Shown in pieces: positions 31,498 to 39,904 of a DNA stretch of 64,000 nt. Origin of the DNA: Dietzia aurantiaca (GTDB lineage Bacteria > Actinomycetota > Actinomycetes > Mycobacteriales > Mycobacteriaceae); NCBI RefSeq assembly GCF_021033825.1, contig NZ_JAIFXZ010000008.1, positions 62,001 to 126,000 on the forward strand. Direction: 5' to 3'. Under the pieces are notes generated by a model that had not been told where the DNA came from, did no database searches, and worked only from the letters and a program-made list of their open reading frames with translations. The translations under genes were made by a program, and so were the position numbers. The stretch's first letter is position 1. Each line of letters begins with the position of its first letter.

Positions 31498-32838
31498 ATG
31501 AGTGAGAACGCGACCGACCCCGCGCCGGTCGAGCCCGTGCGTGCGTCGGACGCCGAATCCGCGGGTCCGCCCGCTCCGGCAGACGGGCCGGTGACGCGCC
31601 CGGGGCCGCGCGGGCCGGTGCCGTCGGGTGCCCCGGCGCTGCGTCCGCCCGGCGCCGTCCCGGTCGGCTTCCGGTGGTACCCGCGGCTGTCCCGGGTCAC
31701 CGACGCCTCCGTCGTGGGCGGCGTGTGCGCGGGCCTGTCCGAGCACCTCGGCGTCAAGGTCACCCACGTGCGGCTGGCCATGGTGCTGTTCGCCACCCTC
31801 TCCGGTGCCGGCGTGGCCCTGTACTCGGCGCTGTGGGTGCTCCTGCCGTCCGCCCCCGCCCGCGCGGATGCACCCCCCGTCGATCCGCGCGAACGCCGAC
31901 ACGGCAAGGCGCTGGTCGCGGTCGCGATGGTGGGAGCGGTGCTGTCGTTCATGCTGACCACCGCCACGGGACTGAACGTCATCGTCCCCGTCCTCGTGGT
32001 GGCCCTGGGCGCCGGGCTCGTCTGGCAGCAGTACGACCGCGGGGGAAAGGTCTCACCACGGTCCGCCTTCGACTGGGCCCGCGTCACGGCAGGGGCGACT
32101 CTCGTCGTCGTCGGACTCGCGGTCGTCGTCCTGGGACAGGTCGAGTTCGCCGCGCTCCGGTCATCTCTCCTCGCGGTGGTCGCGACCCTGGTCGGCGTCG
32201 GACTGCTCTCGGTCCCGGTCGGCCTGCGGCTGTGGCACTCGCTCGAGGAGGAACGTGCCGCACGGATCCGGGAGGCCGAGCGCAGCGACATCGCCTCCCA
32301 CCTGCACGATTCCGTCCTCCAGACCCTCGCCCTGATCCAGAAGCGCTCCGACGACCCCGCGCAGGTCGCCCGTCTGGCCCGACGTCAGGAACGCGAACTG
32401 CGGCAGTGGCTGTTCGGCGCCGGCTCGCGCATGTCGTCCGGGGCGACCACCGTGGCCGGGGCGGTCGAGGTGATGGTCGGCGACCTCGAGGACGCGTACG
32501 GACTGCGCATCGACCAGGTGGTGGTGGGCGGCGACGGCGCGGTCGGCGACACGGAGGAGGCCGTCCTCGGCGCGGTCCGCGAGGCGCTGGTCAACGTCGC
32601 CAAGCACGCCGGCGTCGACACCGCGGACGTCTTCGTGGAGAACGACGGGCGGGTGCTGAGTGCGTTCGTCCGAGACCGCGGCGCCGGCTTCGACCCCGAC
32701 GCGGTCTCTGACGACAGGCACGGACTCGCGCAGTCGATCCGGCACCGCGTGGAGAGTCGCGGGGGCACCGTCACCGTGCGCAGTACGCTCGGGCGGGGGA
32801 CCGAGATCGGGATCGAGATGCCGCTGGAGGGCGAATGA
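31498..32838 (+). CDS. PspC-domain sensor histidine kinase, NarL/LiaS type
   Basis: A 446-aa kinase. After a Pro-rich N-terminal tail comes a PspC domain (about 61-118: VTDASVVGGVCAGLSEHLGV), then membrane segments to about residue 243. The HisKA_3 dimerisation helix SDIASHLHDSVLQTLALIQK has His270 as the phosphate site. The HATPase region has AVREALVNVAKHAG, RDRGAGFDPD and GRGTEIGIEMPL. ATG 31498 gives the expected start; upstream frame lies in the shared promoter. The response regulator follows after 13 bp. Similar PspC-kinase pairs occur in many actinobacteria as envelope sensors. Confidence 0.92.
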   Translation: MSENATDPAPVEPVRASDAESAGPPAPADGPVTRPGPRGPVPSGAPALRPPGAVPVGFRWYPRLSRVTDASVVGGVCAGLSEHLGVKVTHVRLAMVLFATLSGAGVALYSALWVLLPSAPARADAPPVDPRERRHGKALVAVAMVGAVLSFMLTTATGLNVIVPVLVVALGAGLVWQQYDRGGKVSPRSAFDWARVTAGATLVVVGLAVVVLGQVEFAALRSSLLAVVATLVGVGLLSVPVGLRLWHSLEEERAARIREAERSDIASHLHDSVLQTLALIQKRSDDPAQVARLARRQERELRQWLFGAGSRMSSGATTVAGAVEVMVGDLEDAYGLRIDQVVVGGDGAVGDTEEAVLGAVREALVNVAKHAGVDTADVFVENDGRVLSAFVRDRGAGFDPDAVSDDRHGLAQSIRHRVESRGGTVTVRSTLGRGTEIGIEMPLEGE

Positions 32839-32851
32839 TGCAGGTGCGCAG

Positions 32852-33649
32852 GTGACGGGTGAGCCGGTGGTGGGCGGCGCGGCTGGTGCGACTGCGGCTG
32901 GTGGGGCCGGCGCGGCCGGTGGTAGGGCGTGCCGCGTCTTTCTCGTCGACGATCATGCGGTGTTCCGCAGCGGCGTGCGCGCTGAACTGGGTGGCCAGGC
33001 CGCGATCGAGGTGGTCGGCGAGGCCGGCTCCGTGGCCGAGGCGGTAGCCGGGATCGGGCGCGTGCAACCCGATGTGGTGCTGCTGGACGTCCACATGCCC
33101 GACGGCGGCGGCGTGGCCGTGCTGCGCTCGGTGCTGGCGTCCGGTGCTGCTGGCCCGAGCGCTGTTGGCCCCGGCGCGACGTCCGGCAGTGCGCAGGCGG
33201 AGGCCGCGCATGTGCCGACATTCCTCGCGCTGAGCGTCTCGGATGCAGCCGAGGACGTGATCGCCGTAATCCGCTCCGGCGCCCGCGGCTACGTCACCAA
33301 GACCATCTCCGGCGACGAGCTGGCCGATGCTGTGCGCCGGGTGGCCGACGGCGACGCCGTGTTCTCCCCGCGACTGGCCGGCTTCGTGCTGGATGCCTTC
33401 GCCCGCGCCGCCCCCGGGCCCGAGGACCGCGGCGAACCCGTGCACGACCCCGAGGTCGACTCCCTCACCCCGCGCGAGAAAGAGGTGTTGCGGCTGCTCG
33501 CCCGCGGCTACACGTACAAGGAGATCGCGGAGGAGCTGTTCATCTCGGTCAAGACCGTGGAGACGCACGCCTCGAACGTGCTGCGCAAGACCCAGCAGTC
33601 GAACCGGCACGCGCTGACCCGCTGGGCGCAGTCCCGGCACCTCGACTGA
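32852..33649 (+). CDS. NarL/LuxR-family response regulator
   Basis: A 265-aa regulator paired with the PspC-type kinase. The receiver domain begins after an unusual Ala/Gly-rich lead of about 25 residues: RVFLVDDHAVFRSGVRAEL, with Asp79 in VVLLDVHMPDGGG as the phosphorylation site. An Ala/Gly/Ser insert (about 92-112) widens the receiver. The C-terminal LuxR helix-turn-helix is LTPREKEVLRLLARGYTYKE, ending with TVETHASNVLRKTQQ. GTG 32852 is the most upstream start after the kinase stop; the true start may be slightly later because of the lead sequence. Confidence 0.93.
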   Translation: MTGEPVVGGAAGATAAGGAGAAGGRACRVFLVDDHAVFRSGVRAELGGQAAIEVVGEAGSVAEAVAGIGRVQPDVVLLDVHMPDGGGVAVLRSVLASGAAGPSAVGPGATSGSAQAEAAHVPTFLALSVSDAAEDVIAVIRSGARGYVTKTISGDELADAVRRVADGDAVFSPRLAGFVLDAFARAAPGPEDRGEPVHDPEVDSLTPREKEVLRLLARGYTYKEIAEELFISVKTVETHASNVLRKTQQSNRHALTRWAQSRHLD

Positions 33650-33907
33650 TCGCGGGCCAGCCGCCCGATCGCCCGGCGCTCCCGGCTTCGCCCGGCCTGC
33701 TCGATTTCGCTCGGTCCGCCGCCCGGCCCGCCCGGCCCGCTGCGCACGTACCCGCAGCCTCCGTCGAGTCCCCGGCGAGTGGTCCCACCCGCTCACGTTC
33801 TCCCAGGTCGCGGCATGGGTTTCGTCGCATTTGTGACCGCTCGCCGCCGCAGAGCGCAATATGACTCATCGGCCGAGTGGCCGTGCACGAATTCCTGTCG
33901 ACGACGC

Positions 33908-33913
33908 TACTGT
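33908..33913 (+). promoter_or_regulatory. -10 hexamer of the GDSL gene, probably leaderless
   Basis: TACTGT lies 6 nt before GTG 33920. The 270-bp region between the response regulator and this point shows no other gene. Confidence 0.45.
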
Positions 33914-33919
33914 GACGTC

Positions 33920-34555
33920 GTGAGCGAACCCCGCGACCTGCCCGTGTGCATCATCGGCGACTCGTTCGTGGCCGGTTATGGCGACGAGACCGGCCGCGGC
34001 TGGACCGCGCTCCTGGTGGAGGCAGCCGCCGACGAGGATCTGCACCTACATGCCGCGGTCGCGGGGATCGGCGGGGACACCTCCGAGATGATGCTGGCCC
34101 GCTGGGATGAGGTCGACCGGCGTCGGGCCGCGTTCCCGACCACCGCCGTGATCGCCGAGTTCGGGGTCAACGACGTCATGCATGTCGCGGGGGCCGAGCC
34201 CGGTGTCGAGGTCGAACGGGTGGATGAGCAGGGAACGGTCGCGGCGCTGCGCGGCATGATCGACCGGGCCCCGCGGGGGCGGTTCCTGGTGGTCGGCCCG
34301 CCGCCGGTCCTGTGGGACGAGGTCAATGCGCGCACCGCGGCCCGCGCGGAGGCGATCGCGTCCGTGTGCGCCGAGGCGGGTGTGCCGTTCGTGCCGACCT
34401 TCGATGCGCTGCGGCCCGGTGGGGCGTGGATGCGCGAGGTGGCCGCGGGGGACGGCGCGCACCCCGGCCCAGGCGGATACGCGCAGTTCGCGGAGGCGAT
34501 TACCCGCCCGGTCCTGGACTGGCTGCGCGCTCTCCCGGACGCCGAGCCCGGCTAG
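33920..34555 (+). CDS. GDSL-type (SGNH) hydrolase
   Basis: A 211-aa SGNH-fold esterase/lipase. Block I is CIIGDSFVAGYGDE, with Ser15 as nucleophile. Block II Gly is in VAGIGGDTSEMM, and block III is EFGVNDVMH with the Asn. Block V is GDGAHPGPGGYAQFAEAI with the Asp-x-x-His. No signal peptide, so it is cytoplasmic. The substrate cannot be told from the sequence. The TACTGT hexamer 6 nt before the GTG fixes both start and promoter. It converges on the DUF6157 gene. Confidence 0.88.
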   Translation: MSEPRDLPVCIIGDSFVAGYGDETGRGWTALLVEAAADEDLHLHAAVAGIGGDTSEMMLARWDEVDRRRAAFPTTAVIAEFGVNDVMHVAGAEPGVEVERVDEQGTVAALRGMIDRAPRGRFLVVGPPPVLWDEVNARTAARAEAIASVCAEAGVPFVPTFDALRPGGAWMREVAAGDGAHPGPGGYAQFAEAITRPVLDWLRALPDAEPG

Positions 34556-34601
34556 AAGCAGAGTCCGGCAACCCGGAACCGCCCGCCAGAACCGAACCCG
34601 T

Positions 34602-34617
34602 CCCGATCCGCATCGGG
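34602..34617. terminator. small hairpin between convergent genes
   Basis: CCCGAT/ATCGGG with a 4-nt loop ends just before the DUF6157 stop. It is short, so only weak evidence. Confidence 0.25.
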
Positions 34618-35019
34618 TCAGCGCGAGCTCCTCATCGCGGCTTTGACGGTCACCGCTGGATCGGCTTCCAGGTCGGCCACGCGCTCGGAACCCATGGGCA
34701 ACAGCGCGATCCGCCCGGCGGAATCGAAGTGCAACGCCCACCCGTAGGTTTTGGCCAGCGGCGAGGTGCGCAGGCATGGCTGCCCTGTGGAGAAGAACTG
34801 CGCGCGTACAGCGGGCCGGTCGGCTTCGGCGATCCCCTTGCGCTGGCAGTGCACGTCGAAGATCAGGTCGTCGCTGGTCCAGACGTAGTCGCCGGCCGAG
34901 AGCCGCTCGTACTGCAGCTCGCCGATCGATCCCTTACCGGCCGGCGGGGCCGTCGCCGCCTGTGCCTTGGTGTCTGGCGCGGGAAGGATCAGGGTGTCGG
35001 TGTAATCGGTGGTGTGCAC
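34618..35019 (-). CDS. DUF6157 family protein
   Basis: A 133-aa protein that opens with VHTTDYTDTLILPAPD and contains GSIGELQYERLSAGDYVWTS and DDLIFDVHCQRKGI, patterns I associate with the DUF6157 family. That family has no known function. The middle RAQFFSTGQPCLRTSPLAKTYG and end LEADPAVTVKAAM fit a single compact domain. GTG 35019 has a GGGAGA site 5-10 nt upstream; the longer frame to 35298 covers the promoter of the next gene. No operon partner is visible. Confidence 0.75.
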   Translation of the reverse strand: MHTTDYTDTLILPAPDTKAQAATAPPAGKGSIGELQYERLSAGDYVWTSDDLIFDVHCQRKGIAEADRPAVRAQFFSTGQPCLRTSPLAKTYGWALHFDSAGRIALLPMGSERVADLEADPAVTVKAAMRSSR

Positions 35020-35233
35020 GGTCGTCTCCCTCTCTCGGTCCCATCGTTCACCTGATCGCGTCGGACTGCCCCCGAATCCCCGGATCGAGCCGGGCCGCCG
35101 AACGTCCGACCAGCTTCTTCCACCCGCTGAATGCCTCCTGAATCCCACCCGCGTCCATTCGGTTGAAGCCACCGCGCTGATCGGTAACGTGGACCACGTC
35201 GCACGCCCCGGTGCGGCGGGAAGAAAGTGGTGC

Positions 35234-35380
35234 ATGTCGAATCCGCAGAACTCTGACCACGCCGAGAACAAGTCCGAAGAGAAGGACGAGCGGGACAACC
35301 GCCCGAACTCGAAGGACGAGTTGGCCGACGAGTGGGGCGAGGAGTCGTTCCCGGCCAGCGATCCGCCCGGAGCTCCCTGA
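35234..35380 (+). CDS. 48-aa acidic protein with C-terminal SFPASDPP motif
   Basis: A very small hydrophilic protein, half of it Asp/Glu/Lys/Asn, ending EWGEESFPASDPPGAP. The SFPASDPP ending occurs on many unrelated-looking small bacterial proteins whose role is unknown. ATG 35234 has GGGAAG upstream. The stop is directly adjacent to the convergent ldh stop, and a perfect hairpin lies just beyond at 35412. It is too small for routine gene calling but is supported by the family motif and ribosome site. Confidence 0.7.
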   Translation: MSNPQNSDHAENKSEEKDERDNRPNSKDELADEWGEESFPASDPPGAP

Positions 35381-35381
35381 C

Positions 35382-36335
35382 TCAGCGCAGGACCTCGAAC
35401 TGCTCCGACACCGCCCGCAGCGCACTCGCGCTGCGGGCGAACTGTTGCCGTTCGGTCTCGTCGAGTTCCAGTTCCACCACCCTCTGCACGCCGGTCCGCC
35501 CGATCACGGCGGGCACGCCGATGTAGATGCCTTCCTGCCCGTACTCGCCCCGCAGCAGGGTCGAGACGGGCAGTGACACCTGCTCGTTGCGCAGAATCGC
35601 GCGCGTGATGCGGGCCAGCCCCATACCGATGCCGTAGCTGGTCGAGCCCTTGGAGTCGATGATCCGATAGGCGGCGTCCCTGGTCTCGGTGAAGATCTGG
35701 GTGAGCCGTTTCCGCTTGGCCGGGTCTCCGTCGAGATCGCGCCGCAGGGGCACCCCGGAGACGTTGGCGGAGGAGAAGACGGGCAACTCGGTGTCACCGT
35801 GCTCGCCGATGATCGAGGCGTGCACGCTCATGGGGGCGACGCCGTAGTGCTCGCCGAGCATGAACCGGAACCGTGCGGAGTCGAGAACGGTGCCGGAGCC
35901 GATCACCTGGCTCGCGGGCAGCCCGGAGTACCGCCAGGCGGCCTGGGTGAGGATGTCGACGGGGTTGGTGGCGACCAACAGGATGCCGTCGAAGCCGGTC
36001 GCTATCACGTCACCGACGATCTTTTCGAACAGTGTCATGTTCTTGCCGACGAGGTCGATTCGGGTCTCGCCGGGCTTCTGGGCGGCACCGGCGCAGATCA
36101 CGACCATGGTGGCGTCGGTGCAGTCGGAGTAGGTGCCCTCGGTGACGAGGGTGGGGGAGGGCGCCCAGACGACGCCGTGGTTGAGGTCCATGACCTCGCC
36201 GACGAGCTTGTCGTGGTCGATGTCGATGATCGCCAGGTGGTCCGCAAGACCCTGGTTGACCAGGGCGTACGCGTACGCGATGCCCACGTCCCCGGCGCCG
36301 ATGAGCACGATGCGATTCCCGATGGAGGCCTTCAT
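35382..36335 (-). CDS. ldh: L-lactate dehydrogenase
   Basis: A 317-aa NAD-dependent L-LDH interconverting pyruvate and lactate. The Rossmann motif is [19 protein letters not shown]. The substrate loop has [15 protein letters not shown], and ATNPVDILT follows. The catalytic His is in [15 protein letters not shown]. The C-terminus lacks extra domains. ATG 36335 is preferred because TACCCT (36344-36349) is spaced 8 nt before it; GTG 36341 would leave no room. The upstream region is shared with the divergent imuA' operon. Confidence 0.95.
   Translation of the reverse strand: MKASIGNRIVLIGAGDVGIAYAYALVNQGLADHLAIIDIDHDKLVGEVMDLNHGVVWAPSPTLVTEGTYSDCTDATMVVICAGAAQKPGETRIDLVGKNMTLFEKIVGDVIATGFDGILLVATNPVDILTQAAWRYSGLPASQVIGSGTVLDSARFRFMLGEHYGVAPMSVHASIIGEHGDTELPVFSSANVSGVPLRRDLDGDPAKRKRLTQIFTETRDAAYRIIDSKGSTSYGIGMGLARITRAILRNEQVSLPVSTLLRGEYGQEGIYIGVPAVIGRTGVQRVVELELDETERQQFARSASALRAVSEQFEVLR
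35412..35439 (+). terminator. hairpin inside the ldh 3' end, possible terminator of the 48-aa gene
   Basis: A perfect 12-bp stem (CGCCCGCAGCGC / GCGCTGCGGGCG) with a 4-nt loop starts 31 nt after the small gene's stop, within ldh coding sequence. Confidence 0.4.
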
Positions 36336-36489
36336 GGTCACCGAGGGTAGGCCCCCGGTACGACATCGTGGGTGGAGTCCGGATGAACAGCAGGATCGAC
36401 GACGACAACGACGACGACAACGCCCACACCGGGCCCTTCCGCCTCACCGGAAACGGCCATCCCGGGGGCGACCGCGACAGGAACCGTTA

Positions 36490-36505
36490 TCGAACAGGCG
36501 TTCTT
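36490..36505 (+). promoter_or_regulatory. LexA (SOS) box 1 of imuA'-imuB
   Basis: TCGAAC-AGGC-GTTCTT fits the mycobacterial-type LexA operator TCGAAC-N4-GTTCGA, with changes only in the last two bases. It lies 97 bp before the imuA' start. Confidence 0.75.
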
Positions 36506-36544
36506 GCGCAGTGTCGTACCCGTAGTGTTCACTGTTCGTCACAG

Positions 36545-36560
36545 TCGAAAAATAGTTCGA
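36545..36560 (+). promoter_or_regulatory. LexA (SOS) box 2 of imuA'-imuB
   Basis: TCGAAA-AATA-GTTCGA matches the same operator at 11 of 12 fixed positions, 41 bp before imuA' and 39 bp after box 1. Two boxes imply tight SOS control. Confidence 0.88.
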
Positions 36561-36601
36561 TTTAGGCGTTGGCGGCGTGTCGCTCGTGGCGGAAGGTTCT
36601 G

Positions 36602-37489
36602 ATGATGGTAGTGCGCGGTTCTGCTGTCGACCGTTCGGGTGCGGACCTGTCGGAGCTCGGTACTGCTGATCGGGTGGCTGAGCTGCGGCGTCGCCTGGCA
36701 TCCATGCCCGGTGGCGGACTTCCGGCCGCAGCTCGGTCGGTCCCGGGTGCCGCGGCCTTCCCGTCGCCCGGGGGTGCGGAGACATCTGAAGGTACTGGGG
36801 CCTTTCCCGAGGCTTCGGGGGCCCCGTCGGATTCGGCGGCGGCGGCGGTGATCTCGGCAGGGCGGTCTGCTGCTCCCGGGGATCTGCCGGCTTCCCCGCC
36901 GCTCGCGGTGTCGGTGGCATCGGCGCCGCCGGTGGTTCCCACAGTGCCCGCAGTGCCCGGGGTGCCCGTGCCGGGGTCCGTGGCCGGGCTCCTGCCAGGC
37001 GGTGTGCTGCCCGCGGGGCGGGTCACGGCGGTCGGCGGTAGCGCCACGCTGCGGATCGGGCTGTTGGCCGCGGCCACGGCCGCCGGGGTCCGGTGTGCGG
37101 TCGTGGGGTGGCCGGAGCTCGGGGTGGCGGCGGTGGCGGAGCAGGGCGGCCGGCTGGACTGCCTGGCGCTGGTCCCCGACCCCGGGCCTGACGCCGCGGC
37201 GGTCGTGTCCGTACTGATCGACGGACTGGATCTGGTCCTGCTCGGGCCCGATGTCGCGGCTGTGGCCCCCTCACGCGCGCGGGTGATCGCCGGCCGGGTG
37301 CGGGCCGCGGGCGCGGTGCTGCTCGTGGGCCCCGGCTGGCCCGGGGCGGAGCTCACGCTGGCGGGCCGGCACTGCCGCTACGGAGGGCTGGGCGCGGGTG
37401 CGGGCCGGCTGGCCTCGGTCTCCACCGTGGTGCGCTGCTCCGGCCGCGCGGCCCCCGCCCGGACCGCGGAATGGGTGGCGGCGGGATGA
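36602..37489 (+). CDS. imuA': ImuA', accessory protein of the DnaE2 mutasome
   Basis: A 295-aa protein of the mycobacterial ImuA' type, which acts with ImuB and DnaE2 in DNA-damage-induced mutagenesis. The N-terminal helix (about 20-40, TADRVAELRRRLASMPGG) is followed by a Pro/Ala-rich linker (45-125). The RecA-like remnant has VAGLLPGGVLPAGRVTAVGG and ALVPDPGPDAAAVVSVLIDG. The long linker is unusual. ATG 36602 has a GGAAGG site; ATG 36605 is equally good. The stop overlaps imuB (ATGA). Two LexA boxes lie upstream. Identification rests on layout and on being between guaA and imuB. Confidence 0.85.
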   Translation: MMVVRGSAVDRSGADLSELGTADRVAELRRRLASMPGGGLPAAARSVPGAAAFPSPGGAETSEGTGAFPEASGAPSDSAAAAVISAGRSAAPGDLPASPPLAVSVASAPPVVPTVPAVPGVPVPGSVAGLLPGGVLPAGRVTAVGGSATLRIGLLAAATAAGVRCAVVGWPELGVAAVAEQGGRLDCLALVPDPGPDAAAVVSVLIDGLDLVLLGPDVAAVAPSRARVIAGRVRAAGAVLLVGPGWPGAELTLAGRHCRYGGLGAGAGRLASVSTVVRCSGRAAPARTAEWVAAG

Positions 37490-39138
37490 GCGCCCGGGTC
37501 ATGGCGGTGTGGTGCCCGGACTGGCCGGCGGTCGCGGCGGCCCGGGCCGAGGGGCACGGCCTGCATCTGCCGCTGGCGGTCGTCGGGCCCCGTGGCGTGC
37601 TCGCGTGTAACGCCGTCGCGCGGGCGGTCGGGGTGCGTCGCGGCCTACGTCGACGTGAGGCGCAGTTCCGGTGCCCCGAGCTCGTGGTGGTCGCGGCGGA
37701 TGAGGCCCGCGATGCCGCCTGGTTCGAGCCCGTCGTGCAGGCGTTGGACGCGGTGGTCCCGGGCATCGAGGTATTGCGGCCCGGGTTGTTCGTGTTCTCC
37801 GCCGCCGGCGCACTGCGGTTCCACGGCGGGGTGGAGGAGGTTGTCACCCGGGTCATGGACGCGGTTGCGGCGGCCGGGGTGGAGTGCCAGGTCGGGCTCG
37901 CGGACGAGTTGCCCACGGCGGTGCTCGGAGCCCGTGGATCGGCGTTGCTCGAGCCGGGCGCGGATGCCGAGTACCTGGCGGACCTGCCCGTGGGGGCTCT
38001 CGTGGTGGAGTCCGCGCTGGGGGATCTCGAGGTGCTGTCCGAACTGGTCGGGCTCCTGCACCGGCTCGGCGTGCGCACGATCGGTGACTTCGCCGTGATC
38101 GCGCCCCGGGACGTGGCCACCCGGTTCGGAGAGGCGGGCACCGTCGCGCACCGAATCGCTCGGGCTGTGCCGTGGCGCCCGCCGTCGGTGACCCCGGTGC
38201 CGGCCGGGTCCGCGGTCGAGCACCGCTGCGACCCGCCTCTGGAACGCGTCGACGAGGCGGCATTCCTCGGACGGCGGTTGGCGGGCGAATTGCACGAGAC
38301 GCTCGCGGCGGCGGGGGTGTCCTGTCTGAGGCTGTCCATCACTGCACACGTGGAGGACGGGCGGGAGGTCAACCGCGTGTGGCGATGCTCGGCGCCGCTG
38401 ACCCCGGAGGGCACTGCCGACCGACTGCGCTGGCAGTTGGAGGGCTGGCTCACCGGTACCGCGATCTCCGGCGGGGTCGGGGGAGCGGTCACCGCGCTGG
38501 CCCTCGAGCCGGTGGAGGTCGTCCCCGCCGGTCACGTGCAGGAAGGGCTGTGGGGTGAGGCGGGCCTGGCTGAGGCCCGGGTCCACCGCGCGCTGGTGCG
38601 GGTGCAGGGCCTGCTCGGGCCGGAGGCGGTACGCATCCCCGTGGACGCGGGCGGGCGTGGGCCGGCCGAGCGCGTGCAGTCGATGCCGTACGGGGACGCT
38701 CCCGCGGAGCCCGTCGCCCGGGGCCCGTGGCCGGGTGCGCTACCGGCGCCGTCACCGTCGGTGGTGTGGCCGGGGCCGGGTTATCTGCTGGAGATCCGCG
38801 AGAACGGTGACCCGGGAGCCGCCGTCGCTGCGCGGGTTCCGCTGTCCGGGGGAGTCCTGCTGCGCACCGAGATCGGGGCCGCCGTGGGGGTGACCCTGCG
38901 GGGCCTGCTCAGTGGTCGGCCCGCCGTCGTCGAGGTGGGCGGGCGGCGCTGCCCGCTTCTGGGCTGGTCGCGCCCGTGGACCGTCGACGAGGCCTGGTGG
39001 GAGCCCGTGCCCGAGGGCAGGTCGCGTCGGCCCCGGGCCCGGATACAGGTCGTCCCCGAGAGGGCGGCGGCATTGCTGCTGTGCCGCCCGCTCGGGGACG
39101 AGCCGGGGGGATGGGCTGTCGAGGGGGTCTACGAATGA
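37486..39138 (+). CDS. imuB: ImuB, catalytically inactive Y-family polymerase-like protein
   Basis: A 550-aa Y-family-like protein that links ImuA' and DnaE2 to the beta clamp. The first palm motif reads RVMAVWCPDWPAVAAARAEG, where true Y-family enzymes have a metal-binding Asp; the acidic triad is absent, as in other ImuB proteins. VGLADELPTAVLGARG and LLHRLGVRTIGDFAVI form the helix-hairpin part. A candidate clamp-binding segment may lie in the little-finger region (about 280-360), not clearly seen. The C-terminal half is long and Pro-rich. It is coupled to imuA' and under the same SOS boxes. Confidence 0.93.
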   Translation: MSARVMAVWCPDWPAVAAARAEGHGLHLPLAVVGPRGVLACNAVARAVGVRRGLRRREAQFRCPELVVVAADEARDAAWFEPVVQALDAVVPGIEVLRPGLFVFSAAGALRFHGGVEEVVTRVMDAVAAAGVECQVGLADELPTAVLGARGSALLEPGADAEYLADLPVGALVVESALGDLEVLSELVGLLHRLGVRTIGDFAVIAPRDVATRFGEAGTVAHRIARAVPWRPPSVTPVPAGSAVEHRCDPPLERVDEAAFLGRRLAGELHETLAAAGVSCLRLSITAHVEDGREVNRVWRCSAPLTPEGTADRLRWQLEGWLTGTAISGGVGGAVTALALEPVEVVPAGHVQEGLWGEAGLAEARVHRALVRVQGLLGPEAVRIPVDAGGRGPAERVQSMPYGDAPAEPVARGPWPGALPAPSPSVVWPGPGYLLEIRENGDPGAAVAARVPLSGGVLLRTEIGAAVGVTLRGLLSGRPAVVEVGGRRCPLLGWSRPWTVDEAWWEPVPEGRSRRPRARIQVVPERAAALLLCRPLGDEPGGWAVEGVYE

Positions 39139-39173
39139 ACAGTCAGTCAGGTGTCCCCGAGGCGTCCGGGGAC

Positions 39174-39818
39174 TCAGCGCTCGATGTCGACCACCAGGCG
39201 GGTCGGGTTCTGCAGCAGGAACGCGGAGAATCCGCGGTCCGTGCCCTCCAGTCCGATCACGGCCTGGGCCTGCCCCTCGAACTGCCCGGCAAAGGCCACG
39301 CCGGTGACCCCGGCCGCGGCATCGCCGGTCATCACACCCACAGGGACCTCTTCCATGTCGGTCTCGGTGGGCAGGACCTGACCGTGGATCATCACCTGGA
39401 GGAACGAGTCGCCGGAGACCTCTACGGGGAAGCCGCTGCCCTGCTGGGCAGGTGCGTCCACGTAGTCCACCGTGTAGCTGGGGGCGCCGCTGCCGTCGAG
39501 CTCGAAGACCACGCGGTCGTTGCCCTGGAAGTCGCCCATGCGGATCTCGGAGACGACCAGCTGCGTGCGATCGGGGGAGGATTCGTCCGCCTCCGCGCTC
39601 TTGGGCGAGGAATCGGACGGGCCGTTCGACGGGTCGGCGGCCTCGGTCTCGTCCGGCGACAGGATGTCGGCCAGGGCGGCGGGAGACGAACCCGCGGTGG
39701 TGGTCTGACCGGAGACTGGGGCGTCGGTCGAGGAGTCGGCCCCGCACCCCGCCAGCCCCAGCGACGCGGCGGCGGTGAGAGCGGCGGCCGCGGCAAGGCG
39801 GCGATGTCGAATACGCAT
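39174..39818 (-). CDS. lipoprotein with AMIN-like C-terminal domain
   Basis: A 214-aa secreted lipoprotein. The signal peptide (about 1-25) ends in the lipobox LGLAGC. A Ser/Thr/Asp-rich linker (26-85) leads to a beta-rich domain from LVVSEIRMGDFQGNDRVVFE to the end NPTRLVVDIER. That ending resembles AMIN domains, which target proteins to the cell wall. ATG 39818. It lies convergent to imuB inside the mutasome region and has no obvious link to DNA repair. Function unknown. Confidence 0.75.
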   Translation of the reverse strand: MRIRHRRLAAAAALTAAASLGLAGCGADSSTDAPVSGQTTTAGSSPAALADILSPDETEAADPSNGPSDSSPKSAEADESSPDRTQLVVSEIRMGDFQGNDRVVFELDGSGAPSYTVDYVDAPAQQGSGFPVEVSGDSFLQVMIHGQVLPTETDMEEVPVGVMTGDAAAGVTGVAFAGQFEGQAQAVIGLEGTDRGFSAFLLQNPTRLVVDIER

Positions 39819-39904
39819 ACTCCCAGGCTAGATCCCTCCAGTCACTTTTGCCCCACAAGGTGGCTACAGTTACACATCCTTGTTCCGTGGGGCACCATGG
39901 GGGC

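Noticed and set aside
36368-36565. 65-codon plus-strand frame upstream of imuA' containing the DDDN-DDDN motif
   Set aside because: It runs through both LexA boxes and has no ribosome site or homology; treated as regulatory DNA.
39848-39904. Upstream extension of the Suc/Fer-like gene
   Set aside because: The extra residues are not typical of the family and lack a ribosome site; GTG 39905 fits better.
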